64,000 nt of DNA. It comes from G965212025 sp965237985. Its GTDB lineage: Bacteria > Pseudomonadota > Gammaproteobacteria > Poriferisulfidales > Oxydemutatoraceae. A program made the translations under genes and the position numbers. This document shows, one piece after another, positions 54,072 through 62,910 of the stretch; positions within the stretch are counted from its first letter, which is position 1; every line of letters begins with the position of its first letter. Below the pieces are notes generated by a model. It was given only the letters and a program-made list of their open reading frames with translations, was not told the origin of the DNA and ran no database searches. Location: contig OZ250161.1 in assembly GCA_965237985.1 (NCBI GenBank), positions 1,798,001 to 1,862,000 on the forward strand. The letters are read 5' to 3'.

Positions 54072-55379
54072 GTGAGACTCCGGCCCGACTACAACGTTAT
54101 TGCTCCCGTGATCAAGGACGGCACTGAAAAGGTACTCAGCGTGGTCTATGGAAGCAGTAGCTGGATACTGACATTGCGTGCTGAGGCAGTCGATCCCAAC
54201 TCTCTTCGCTGGCAGTGGTTATCAGGTTCTGGTACCAGCGTGCCGGGAAGCACGGTGCGTTTTCTGATAAACAAGGGCGCCGAGGCGCGTGTCGTTCACG
54301 AGACGCAGGACGGGATTCAACAGAGAGACCAGTTTTCTGTGCCGGTGAGCAGTGCGGGTGGCAGCGATGTGATTACTGTGTTTGTGGTACCTGTTGGTGA
54401 ATCGTTGCCGTCAGAATGCAAAGAAAAGGGACTGACGACTGCCTTGGGGGACGGAACCCGCGACAATCCTTATCTGCTGAGCACTCTTTGCCAGTTGCAG
54501 GACGTGGACTCGCAGCGCAGTGCCTATTATCGCCTGGCTGCTGATATTGATGCTTCTGCCAGCAGGGGCTGGAATGGTGGGCTAGGGTTCGTGCCGGTCG
54601 GAGAGAATCTGGAATTTTCTCAAGTGTTTAAATCTGATGGCGATGGTGGCGTACTGCAACGCAGTGATTTTAGAGCAAGAAAATTGGCGTATGCTTTCAG
54701 CGGTTCATTCGACGGTGCCGGGTTTTTGATCAATGGTCTGGTTGCCAATCGTCGGCGAGAAGACTTCGTCGGCCTGTTTTCCATTACTTCGGAAGCTGAG
54801 TTCAGAAATGTGCAACTTCTGAATTCAGAGATCAATGGGCGTGAAGGGGCAGGCTCTTTGGCAGGAGTCATTTTAGGTGGAACGCTTAGAAATTTTCGCG
54901 TGACGGGTGCGGTTAAGGGACGTTCTTATGTGGGCGGGCTTGCCGGCTTGAGCCAGGGAGACATCAGCAACGGTTACACGACGGGGCCAGTGTCGGGGCG
55001 TGACAATGTTGGTGGTCTGGTGGGTTGGAGCTTGGGAGGTGTCATCGGCAATGGTTACGCAACCGGTGCAGTTTCTGGCAACCGCTGGGTGGGGAGTCTC
55101 GTGGGCGATAATTGGGGCCGGGTTGACAACAGCTATGCATCAGGTGAGGTGCGGGAAACAGGGGAGAACGGCAGATTTGTGGGTGGTCTTCTGGGAGACA
55201 ATACCCGCGGTTCTTCGTCGGGAAGTTTCCTGCGCACCACGGCACAACTGCGCTGTCCCACAGGTCCTGGGCAAAACTGTCAGGACGCGACATCGTATGT
55301 GGGCTGGAGTGAGCAGGATTGGCACTTTGGCGACCGGAATGCGCTGCCGGCTATTCGTGCCCAGCTTGCCCCCCCGTGA
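54072..55379 (+). CDS. GLUG-repeat protein with Ig-like lead domain (locus B), probably a fragment
   Basis: The 435-residue frame has an Ig-like unit (about 8-115: VLSVVYGSSSWILTLRAEAV and DQFSVPVSSAGGSDVITV), then NPYLLSTLCQLQD with YYRLAADIDA and FSGSFDGAGFLINGL. Several GLUG repeats follow (NVGGLVGWSLGGVIGNGYAT) and a closing WSEQDWHFGD. Such proteins are usually large, exported and adhesive. Here the GTG start has no signal peptide. The frame ends at a run of seven C, beyond which further Ig-like units continue in another frame. It is probably a piece of a larger gene. Confidence 0.6.
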   Translation: MRLRPDYNVIAPVIKDGTEKVLSVVYGSSSWILTLRAEAVDPNSLRWQWLSGSGTSVPGSTVRFLINKGAEARVVHETQDGIQQRDQFSVPVSSAGGSDVITVFVVPVGESLPSECKEKGLTTALGDGTRDNPYLLSTLCQLQDVDSQRSAYYRLAADIDASASRGWNGGLGFVPVGENLEFSQVFKSDGDGGVLQRSDFRARKLAYAFSGSFDGAGFLINGLVANRRREDFVGLFSITSEAEFRNVQLLNSEINGREGAGSLAGVILGGTLRNFRVTGAVKGRSYVGGLAGLSQGDISNGYTTGPVSGRDNVGGLVGWSLGGVIGNGYATGAVSGNRWVGSLVGDNWGRVDNSYASGEVRETGENGRFVGGLLGDNTRGSSSGSFLRTTAQLRCPTGPGQNCQDATSYVGWSEQDWHFGDRNALPAIRAQLAPP

Positions 55380-57038
55380 TTGAGGGCGGTGTCGAGCGAA
55401 CGCTCCGGGTAGTTTATGGAAGCAGGAGCGGGACGCTGACTTTAGCTGCGACGGCAGTGGATGCCGGTACCCTGGAGTGGCAGTTGTTGCCTGGTTTAGG
55501 TCCGGGTGTAGAGGGAAGCGAGGTAAATTTTCCGAATGATGAGGGGGTGGTGGCGCGTGTGGTTTATCTGGTTCCAGGCGGGATTAGGGAAAAAGACCAA
55601 TTTTCTGTGCAGGTAAATGGCGGTGGCGGAAGCGATGAAATTACGATTCTGATTGAGCCCTACAGTCCCCCCTGAGATTATCGGCGACAAGGGCCGGGTG
55701 ATACTGATTTACGAGCGGGCAACCGCAAGCACTACGCTTGAGTTGCGAGCGCGGGATCGGGATGGTTTGGCGAAAGATTTAGAATGGTCTGTAGACAGTA
55801 GTAGGTTAGCGACAGGTATGCGATGTCAGTCTGTTTGTTCGTAGTGAGGGAAATGAATCAGTGGCGTCGGTGACTTTCATTCGCCCACAGAATTCCGTGG
55901 AGACCGAAACATTCAAAGTTCAGGCACAGATGGTGACAACTGGCCGGACAGTGTTGCTGTAACCGTGGAAACAATTCTTAACCGACCGCCGTTAATAACG
56001 GGAGATGACCTGCGGTTTCTGTCTATTTTTGAGGGGGATACGAGCATCTCCCTGGATCTGGTTGCCAGTGATCCGGATCCGGGAGATACGGAAAAGTTAT
56101 GGTGGACTGTTCAGCAGATGGCAAGTAGTCCCTTGGGTAGTTCGGCATTGAACTGTAGAGTGAGAGATCGGATTGTTGCCAGTGTGGTAGGTCCTTCGGC
56201 CCGAGTATTTTTTAGTCGTCCGGGAGGTTCTGCAACAACAGGAAGATTTATCGTGTCGGCCCGTGACCCCCTGGACAAAGTTGATGAGGTGCGGGTCATC
56301 GCTCGGCAGATTGCCAACACCTCGCCGGTGATCAGCCGGGTTTTCGGGAGGGGGGTCAGCGATGTCGAGGAGTCGACGGTGTATATCAGTCCGCAGGTTC
56401 GAGAAGTGACTTTGCGTGTGATTGCCATCGATGAGTTTCCTGAGACCTTGGAGTGGACGGTTTCAGGCACCCCTATGAGTGTTGCCACACCCCGATTTGT
56501 ATTCAGCGACAAAGCGGAAAGTGCAACCCGGGTTTCAGGTGTGGGGGAAGTTTTGGTACTTTACCAACGCGGCCCTGTGGCAGGCACAAGCAGTCGCTTT
56601 GTCATCACAGTGGCAGACAGGTTGGACAAATCAGACCAGCTTGTGGTGCCATGGTTGAGGATGCGAGCTCTCCGGTTATCGTCAATGAAAGGGGTGATGA
56701 CCACGGGGGAGGGCAAGACACTGAAAGTGGAAATACCGTACCGAAGCGAGCGCCTGACGCTGGACTTGTTCACCAGTTCAGCACGGACGGGACTCGTGGG
56801 GGCGCTGGTCAGTACTCCCCGGGCTGAAACCTCGGCATCGTTTCCTTCGTTTTCTGATGAAGGATATGTGAGGGTGGAATTGAGGGTTTCGCAAAGTCTG
56901 GATGCGGCTTCGTTCACGATACGGGTTGCCAACGGCAGTGCCGATGAGGCTGCAAGCGAGGAAATTATCATCCTGGTCAGTCGCCAGAAATTCATCAGGG
57001 TGCGTTTGAAAATGTTGCTTGGTGGTGTGGTTCGGTAA
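55380..57038 (+). pseudogene. Frameshifted run of Ig-like repeat units following locus B
   Basis: Successive units of about 100 residues can be read across frames: PPVIEGGVERTLRVVYGSRS (to 55675), PPEIIGDKGRVILIYE (from about 55670), SLFVRSEGNESVASVTFIRP (about 55815), then one open frame 55965-57038 with three more units. Shared features are a YG/YE-S/A-T-L-L strand, a D..LEW strand and a closing DQFxVxV. Frame changes fall at runs of seven C (55369-55375) and six C (55667-55672), both at the Pro-Pro linker, and again near 55820 and 55930. No membrane anchor or autotransporter end is seen at 57038. Confidence 0.6.
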
Positions 57039-57194
57039 CAACCGCGCTCGTTTTGGCAATTCGTTCCTTGTTGCTCACACTGTTTCGGCGACCTTGGTGC
57101 CGGCATGACCAGGCCGCGTTTTTGGCAATGCCACACTCAAGGTGTGATGCTGGAGGCAGGGGCCGGGCAGGTGCGGAGAACTGTGCAAGGTGCA

Positions 57195-57223
57195 TTGCTT
57201 GCCAGAGCGAATACGGGCATAAT
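57195..57223 (+). promoter_or_regulatory. Possible promoter of the formylmethanofuran gene cluster
   Basis: TTGCTT (57195-57200) and CATAAT (57218-57223) are separated by 17 bases. A start near 57230 would leave a leader of about 55 bases before fwdD. The -35 match is partial. It was chosen because the preceding repeat pseudogene ends at 57038 and the cluster needs its own promoter. Confidence 0.35.
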
Positions 57224-57285
57224 TGTTGCCCGTTGCATGTGTTGTTTGTGTGGCGGTTCGTTGCGTCGAAAGCGAGGGGTTTGGC

Positions 57286-57669
57286 ATGACTAAAATGTTA
57301 TTGATTCCGGGTCGTTCCCGAAAACAGGGCACCGCGCTCAATGCGGGAAAATTGAAAAAGGAATATCTGGATGTGACGTCCACGCTGGAAATGAATGAAT
57401 GTGATATGCAGAAACTTGGGATTGAAAAAAACGACAAAGTGCGAATGTGTTCCACCGCCGGTGAGGTGGTGGTGCGCTGCGTCCCCCGAAAGGATGCTGA
57501 TTTGCCTTCAGGGTTGCTGTTTATTGCTTATGGACCGACCTCGAGTCAGCTGATGCCAAGTGATACTGCGGGCAGCGGCATGCCACTGTCAAAGCAGCTG
57601 GAAGTCAGAGTGGAAAAATACGATGCCGCAGACATCACGGAGTGCCCGGGAGGAGAAAATCATGACTGA
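57286..57669 (+). CDS. fwdD: Formylmethanofuran dehydrogenase subunit D (molybdopterin dinucleotide-binding)
   Basis: The 127-residue protein matches the FwdD/FmdD domain that caps the bis-pterin Mo/W cofactor: LNAGKLKKEYLDVTSTLEMN, LGIEKNDKVRMCSTAGEVVV, and the closing GPTSSQLMPSDTAGSGMP. I start at ATG 57286 (MTKMLLIPG), with GAGGGG upstream. It overlaps fwdB by 8 bases. A separate D subunit is normal in methanogen complexes. Its presence beside a cysteine-complete B subunit suggests that a cofactor is really bound. The partner order D-B-A-Ftr-C follows. Confidence 0.88.
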   Translation: MTKMLLIPGRSRKQGTALNAGKLKKEYLDVTSTLEMNECDMQKLGIEKNDKVRMCSTAGEVVVRCVPRKDADLPSGLLFIAYGPTSSQLMPSDTAGSGMPLSKQLEVRVEKYDAADITECPGGENHD

Positions 57670-59008
57670 AGCCGCGACCAAAATAAATAAAATAAAAATA
57701 GTGAGTGATGCCACCTGTACTTTTTGTGGTTGTGTATGTGATGACATGGAGTTGACGGTGGATCTGGAACAGGAGCGAATTACCAAAGCCAAAAATGCCT
57801 GCGTTCTGGGGAGAGCCTGGTTTGCCGAACACGTGGTGGACAAAAGTCGGCCGGTGGCCACCATCGACGGGAGCCCCGCCACTCTCAAAGAAGCTTCGGC
57901 GGTGGCGGCAGCCATTTTGCACGAAGCGAGGTGTCCGATCATTTATGGTTTGAGCGACACCACCTGCGAGGCACAGCGCGAAGCCGTTGCGATCGGCGAT
58001 TTCATTAAAGGCAATGTGGATACCACGACTTCTGTTTGCCATGGCCCTTCAGGGATTGCGTTTCAAGACGTCGGAGAGAGCACGGCGACGCTCGGTGAAA
58101 TCAAAAACCGTGCTGATCTGGTGATTTACTGGGGTGGTAATCCGGCTGAATCCCATCCTCGTCATTTCACGCGCTACGCGGTTACTCCCAAAGGCATGTT
58201 TGTGCCGAACGGGAAAAAAGATCGTACCGTGGTGCTGGTTGATGTGCGCAGAACGCCAAGCACCCCGGTTGCCGATATATTTTTACGCGTGAAGCCGGGG
58301 CGGGATTTTGAGTTGCTTTGGGCTTTGCGCGCCATGGTTAAAGGTGTGGAGGTGACAGCGGACATCGAAGAACTGACCGGCATCAGCCGGGAGGTGCTTG
58401 AAGACCTGGTTGAGCGCATGAAAAATTGTAACTACGGGGTTTTGTTTTTCGGCATGGGTCTGACGATGACTCGTGGTCGGCATTTCAATTCCGGCGCAGT
58501 TTTGTCGCTGGCTGCTGATTTGAATGATTACACCCACTTTGTTGCCATGCCGGTTCGTGGTCATGGTAACGTCACGGGTGCCGATAACGTGGTTTCCTGG
58601 CAAACCGGTTATCCCTTCGGGGTTAATTTCAATCGCGGTTATCCACGTTTTAATCCCGGCGAATTCACGACTGTCGATATGCTGGCAAGAGGCGAAGCGG
58701 ACACAGCTTTGATTATTGCCACGGATCCTGTGGCCAATTTTCCAGCCCGGTCCATTGCCCATCTGAACAAAATTCCTCTCGTTGTGCTTGACACCAAGGA
58801 AACGGCGACAACGAAACTTGCTCGTGTCGCTTTCAATGTGGCGACTTATGGCATCAATACGGGGGGAACGGTTTACCGAATGGACAACGTGCCTATCAGT
58901 CTCCGTCCGGCTTTGGCGTCGCCGCATCCGGGAGACCAGGAAGTGCTGTCCTTGATTCTTGGTGATTTGCGCAAGTTGCGGGCAGCGGAGGTCAGGCACG
59001 TAAATTGA
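57662..59008 (+). CDS. fwdB: Formylmethanofuran dehydrogenase subunit B (catalytic, cysteine-complete)
   Basis: The 448-residue subunit belongs to the Mo/W-bis-pterin oxidoreductases. An N-terminal cluster motif is visible as C19-x2-C22-x3-C26 and C47 (CTFCGCVCDD and NACVLG), fitting the [4Fe-4S] site of archaeal FwdB. C126 in TTTSVCHGPSG sits where archaeal FwdB has the metal-ligand Cys or Sec. TLGEIKNRADLVIYWGGNP and HPRHFTRY are conserved. Start ATG 57662 has GGGAGGAG upstream. Methylotroph FhcB is reported to lack these redox sites, so this form looks more archaeal. A catalytic role is inferred. Confidence 0.9.
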   Translation: MTEAATKINKIKIVSDATCTFCGCVCDDMELTVDLEQERITKAKNACVLGRAWFAEHVVDKSRPVATIDGSPATLKEASAVAAAILHEARCPIIYGLSDTTCEAQREAVAIGDFIKGNVDTTTSVCHGPSGIAFQDVGESTATLGEIKNRADLVIYWGGNPAESHPRHFTRYAVTPKGMFVPNGKKDRTVVLVDVRRTPSTPVADIFLRVKPGRDFELLWALRAMVKGVEVTADIEELTGISREVLEDLVERMKNCNYGVLFFGMGLTMTRGRHFNSGAVLSLAADLNDYTHFVAMPVRGHGNVTGADNVVSWQTGYPFGVNFNRGYPRFNPGEFTTVDMLARGEADTALIIATDPVANFPARSIAHLNKIPLVVLDTKETATTKLARVAFNVATYGINTGGTVYRMDNVPISLRPALASPHPGDQEVLSLILGDLRKLRAAEVRHVN

Positions 59009-59075
59009 TCTCGTGTGGTGATGGCCCGGTCTGGTTGCCGGGTGTGTGGTTGTTTCTGTCTTGTGAAGCATTAAG

Positions 59076-60728
59076 ATGTCTGAATTCGTGATTTCTGGGG
59101 GTCGGGTTTATGACCCCGCCAACGGTATCGACGGCGAAGTGCGTGATGTCTGCGTGCGTGACGGGAAGGTCGTGAAAACTGTTACTGATGCCGCGATAAA
59201 AGTCAACGCTGCCGGGATGGTGGTGATGCCCGGAGGCATTGATATTCACTGTCACATTGCCGGGCCGAAAGTGAATCTGGCGCGCAAGCTGATGCCGGAA
59301 GATCACCGCCTTGACCCCCACCCCGGCACGCCTGTCACCCGCTCCGGTAGTGGTGGCGTTGTCCCCTCTACTTTTGTTACCGGTTATCGCTATGCCACGC
59401 TCGGATACACCACTGCAATGGAAGCCGCCGTTCCGCCGCTTTTTGCCAGGCACGCATTGGAAGAACTCTGGGATACGCCGGTGATCGACAAAGGCTTTTA
59501 TGTGTTGCTCGGCAACAACTCCTTTCTTTACAGTTTGTTGCAGAAAAACCGCACTCAGGACTTTCAGGATGCAATTTCCTGGTGGCTGAATGCCTCGAAA
59601 TCCTATGCCGTGAAGCTGGTCAATCCCTGTGGAGATGAATTGTGGAAAGGCAAAAGAAACGCGACCGTGACCGACGTAAACACGGTGGTTGAACCTTTCC
59701 AATTGACTCCCCTGCACGTTATTTCGGCTTTTGTGGAAGCCGCGAACGCCTTGGGGTTGCCTCACCCCCCCCACGTACACTGCAACAATCTCGGCCACAG
59801 TGGGAATGTGCATACCACGCTGGAAACCATGAAAGCGGCGGAAGGGATGCGTATCCACATTGCCCACTCGCAATTTCACAGCTTTGCCGGCGAGATTGGC
59901 AAAGCCCCAAAGTCTGGGGCACGGCAAATTATGGAGTATGTCAATTCCCATTCCAACGTCACCACGGATGTCGGCCAGGTGATGTTCGGCAAAGCCGTTG
60001 CCACTACTGCCGATGCTCCGCTGACATGGATGTTGCGCCATGTCCAGAAAGCCAAATGGGTGAACGCAGATACCGAATGTGAAAGCGGTTGCGGCATCTT
60101 GCCTTTTTCCTATCAGGAACATGTTTACACGCACGCCCTGCAATGGGCGATTGGTTTGGAACTGTTCCTGTTGTCCGAAGATCCCTGGAGAGTTGTGTTG
60201 TCTACGGATCATCCGAATGGTGGGTCGTTCATGAATTATCCGAGATTGATACACCTGTTGATGGACAGCAACTTCCGGGCGGAAGAAATTGAGCGCGTAC
60301 ATCCGAGGATCAAGCAGACGACAGACCTTGCCAACCTCAAACGCGAATACACTTTGCAGGAGATTGCCATTATCACGAGGGCAGGTCCGGCACGCATACT
60401 GGGGTTACGCAACAAGGGGCATTTGGGTGTGGGGGCGGATGCAGACATCACGATTTACACGGAAGATGTCGATCGTGAAAAAATGTTCAATGCGCCACGC
60501 TATGTATTCAAGGATGGGCAGGCGATTATTAAAGACCACGAGTTCTTGCGTGATTATTCAGGCCGTTTGTTGCACGTTGCGCCGGATTACGATGAAAAAA
60601 TTGTGGATGCGATCCGACCGTTTTTTGATGACTACTACACAGTCCGATTTAATAATTATGAAGTTCAGGATGACTTTCTCCACAGTCATGAAGTCATTCC
60701 GGTGCTCAACGAGGCTCAGTCCCCATGA
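59076..60728 (+). CDS. fwdA: Formylmethanofuran dehydrogenase subunit A / formyl hydrolase
   Basis: An amidohydrolase that interconverts N-formylmethanofuran and formate at a dinuclear metal site. The metal ligands are visible: H58-C-H60 in IDIHCHIAG, the probably carboxylated K180 in YAVKLVNPCGDE, HVHCNNLGH, IHIAHSQFHS, and D378 in STDHPNGG. The 550 residues match archaeal FwdA and bacterial FhcA. About 67 bases separate it from fwdB, and the 3' end overlaps the formyltransferase gene by four bases. In archaea a channel links this site to the B-subunit site. Confidence 0.95.
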   Translation: MSEFVISGGRVYDPANGIDGEVRDVCVRDGKVVKTVTDAAIKVNAAGMVVMPGGIDIHCHIAGPKVNLARKLMPEDHRLDPHPGTPVTRSGSGGVVPSTFVTGYRYATLGYTTAMEAAVPPLFARHALEELWDTPVIDKGFYVLLGNNSFLYSLLQKNRTQDFQDAISWWLNASKSYAVKLVNPCGDELWKGKRNATVTDVNTVVEPFQLTPLHVISAFVEAANALGLPHPPHVHCNNLGHSGNVHTTLETMKAAEGMRIHIAHSQFHSFAGEIGKAPKSGARQIMEYVNSHSNVTTDVGQVMFGKAVATTADAPLTWMLRHVQKAKWVNADTECESGCGILPFSYQEHVYTHALQWAIGLELFLLSEDPWRVVLSTDHPNGGSFMNYPRLIHLLMDSNFRAEEIERVHPRIKQTTDLANLKREYTLQEIAIITRAGPARILGLRNKGHLGVGADADITIYTEDVDREKMFNAPRYVFKDGQAIIKDHEFLRDYSGRLLHVAPDYDEKIVDAIRPFFDDYYTVRFNNYEVQDDFLHSHEVIPVLNEAQSP

Positions 60729-61639
60729 GCGATATGAAAATTAACGGAACCGTAGTGAAAGACAGCTTTGCTGAAGCATTTGAGATGTGGGGTGCGAGAG
60801 TGATCATTACGGCCGAAACCAAGGAATGGGCCTTTGCTGCCGGGCAATCCATGACCGGCTTTGCCACTTCAGTCATTCGCTGCAAATGTGAAGCAGCCAT
60901 GGAGTGCGAGATTGCGGCTTCGAACACTTTGGATAACCGCCCGGCAGTCAGTGTGTTGTTGTTTGCCATGGCGGAGAAGTCCATGAGTGACCGCTTGGTT
61001 GAACGCATCGGCCAATGCGTCATGACCTGCCCGACCACGGCTTGTTATTCTGGTCTGGATGCCGAGAAAAAAGTGCCTGTTGGTTCGCGTTTGCGCTATT
61101 TCGGGGACGGATACCAGATTTCCAAAGTCATTGCCGACCGCCGCTTTTGGCGCATCCCGGTTATGGAAGGGGAGTTCCTGGTTGAATCCGAATTCGGTGT
61201 CAAGACCACAGTTGGTGGTGGCAATTTACTGTTTTTTGGCAAGGACCAGAAAGGGGCTTTGGATGCGGCAATGGCGGCAGTGGCTGCGATGAAGGAAATT
61301 GCTGGAGTGTTCCTGCCATTCCCGCAGGGGGTGGTGAGGTCGGGAAGCAAGATGGGGGCGAAATACAAAGGTCTGATTGCTTCCACCAACGATGCCTATT
61401 GTCCGACTTTGCGCGGACAAAGTTTGAACACTGAGGTTCCGGAAGGTATCGAAGCTGTGTACGAGGTGGTGGTCAATGGTTTGGATTTGGCTGCGGTTGA
61501 AAAAGCGATGCGTTATGGGATACTGGCCGCGGCAGATCAGGGGATAAAATTTGTTTCAGCTGGAAATTACGGTGGAACGCTCGGCAAATACAAGATACAC
61601 CTCCACGAGTTGCTTGCTGCCGCTGTGCCGAACGACTGA
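60725..61639 (+). CDS. ftr: Formylmethanofuran:tetrahydromethanopterin formyltransferase
   Basis: Ftr (FhcD in methylotrophs) moves the formyl group between methanofuran and H4MPT. The 304 residues align in order with the family: INGTVVKDSFAEAFEMWGAR, TGFATSVIRCKCEAAMECE, CPTTACYSGL, FGDGYQISK, RIPVMEGEF and VSAGNYGGTLGKYK at the C-terminus. Overlaps of four bases with fwdA and one with fwdC show tight coupling. It implies that the cell makes H4MPT, although no other H4MPT gene is in the window apart from a possible RibD-like reductase. Confidence 0.96.
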   Translation: MSDMKINGTVVKDSFAEAFEMWGARVIITAETKEWAFAAGQSMTGFATSVIRCKCEAAMECEIAASNTLDNRPAVSVLLFAMAEKSMSDRLVERIGQCVMTCPTTACYSGLDAEKKVPVGSRLRYFGDGYQISKVIADRRFWRIPVMEGEFLVESEFGVKTTVGGGNLLFFGKDQKGALDAAMAAVAAMKEIAGVFLPFPQGVVRSGSKMGAKYKGLIASTNDAYCPTLRGQSLNTEVPEGIEAVYEVVVNGLDLAAVEKAMRYGILAAADQGIKFVSAGNYGGTLGKYKIHLHELLAAAVPND

Positions 61640-62448
61640 TGGAACCCACGCTATTTTTGTACCGGCAGCCTGAAGTGCCGCTTGAAGCCGAATGCATCAC
61701 ACCGCAGGTTTTTTCTGCTCTCTCACAATCCGGTATAGAACACCTGAAGGTGATGCACGGTAATCGCGAAGCACAATTGGGTGATTTTTTCCAGGTTCGA
61801 GGCAGTGGTTGTGAAACGATCCGTATTGAAGGGGACCTTTCACAAGTCAAATTGATTGGTGCGGGAATGAGCAGGGGGCGGATAGAAATCCATGGAGATG
61901 TCGGGATGCACCTCGGCGTGGGGATTTCAGGCGGGGAAATACTGGTGCATGGGAATGCGTCGGATTGGGTTGGGTCGGAAATGCAAGGCGGAAGAATAAC
62001 GGTTTTTGGTGATGCCGGTCACATGGTGGGCAGCGCTTACCGGGGACAGATCTTCGGCATGGCTGGGGGCGAGATTTTTATTCACGGAAGCGCAAAAAAT
62101 GAGGTTGGTGGCGGTATGCGCCGTGGTTTGATTGCCATTGGTGGCAGCTGCGGTGACTTTGGCGGTGTCAACATGGGGAGCGGCACGATCATGGTTTTCG
62201 GAACACCCGGAATACGTTGGGGCGCCGGCATGAAAAGAGGTAGCATCGTGTTTCTTGAGCAAACAGAAGTGTTGCCCAGTTTTTCATTTGCCGGAGTCTT
62301 CAACCCGGTTTTTCTGCGTTTTTACCTGTTGCATTTGCGTAAGTTCGGTTTTGTTGTTGAGGATTGCCACATCCGTGGAAAATACGGTCGTTGGACCGGG
62401 GACGGGGTGGTAATGAACAAAGGGGAAATACTGTTTTATCGTGCCTGA
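61639..62448 (+). CDS. fwdC: Formylmethanofuran dehydrogenase subunit C
   Basis: A 269-residue right-handed beta-helix subunit of the GXGXG type, built from repeats such as GRIEIHGDVGMHLGVGISGG, GRITVFGDAGHMVGSAYRGQ and GTIMVFGTPGIRWGAGMKRG. It scaffolds A and B in archaeal and methylotroph complexes. Its ATG shares a base with the ftr stop. The remaining C-terminal segment (FNPVFLRFYLLHLRKFGF) is typical. With it the set A, B, C, D and Ftr is complete. Confidence 0.94.
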   Translation: MEPTLFLYRQPEVPLEAECITPQVFSALSQSGIEHLKVMHGNREAQLGDFFQVRGSGCETIRIEGDLSQVKLIGAGMSRGRIEIHGDVGMHLGVGISGGEILVHGNASDWVGSEMQGGRITVFGDAGHMVGSAYRGQIFGMAGGEIFIHGSAKNEVGGGMRRGLIAIGGSCGDFGGVNMGSGTIMVFGTPGIRWGAGMKRGSIVFLEQTEVLPSFSFAGVFNPVFLRFYLLHLRKFGFVVEDCHIRGKYGRWTGDGVVMNKGEILFYRA

Positions 62449-62574
62449 GATTTGTTTGGTTTGTGTGGCTGATTTTTGAATGGCTGCACGGCTTTTTTCA
62501 TGGGGTGCCGGAACGCTTGACGGGCTGTTTTGGTGCGAATTATGTCGGGGACGCTACCCGAAGGAGGACGAGCT

Positions 62575-62880
62575 ATGACTACCGTTGTGACTGATAATTG
62601 CAAAAACTGCCGTTTTACAGACTGTGTTACGGTTTGTCCCGTGGCATGTTTTCACCACGATGGCGAAATGCTTTACATTGACCCGGATATTTGCATTGAC
62701 TGCGGCGCATGCATTCCCGAATGTCCGGTGGAAGCAATCTATGAAGAGGATGATTTGCCCGATGACAAGCGTGAATGGGTGAAGATCAATGCGGAAAAAG
62801 CCCCGAACCTTCCGGTCATTGAAGATGCAATGGATCCTTTGCCCGGTGCTGAAGAACGCAAAGTGGAACTGGGGTTTTGA
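62575..62880 (+). CDS. fdxA: 7Fe ferredoxin, FdxA type
   Basis: The 101-residue protein has the FdxA cysteine pattern: C9, C12, C17, C21 and C25 in the first half (NCKNCRFTDCVTVCPVACF) and C40, C43, C46 and C50 in the second (CIDCGACIPECP). These fit one [3Fe-4S] and one [4Fe-4S] cluster. AAGGAGGA is ideally placed before the ATG at 62575. It lies 127 bases after fwdC and just before a ferredoxin-NADP reductase gene on the same strand. It is a candidate electron carrier for the formylmethanofuran complex. Confidence 0.94.
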   Translation: MTTVVTDNCKNCRFTDCVTVCPVACFHHDGEMLYIDPDICIDCGACIPECPVEAIYEEDDLPDDKREWVKINAEKAPNLPVIEDAMDPLPGAEERKVELGF

Positions 62881-62910
62881 TGCTGGTCTGCCTGTTGCCG
62901 TGATGGGATC

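Noticed and set aside
58992..60302. A 436-residue minus-strand frame opposite fwdA
   Set aside because: It is antisense to an unambiguous FwdA; long shadow frames are common opposite such genes.
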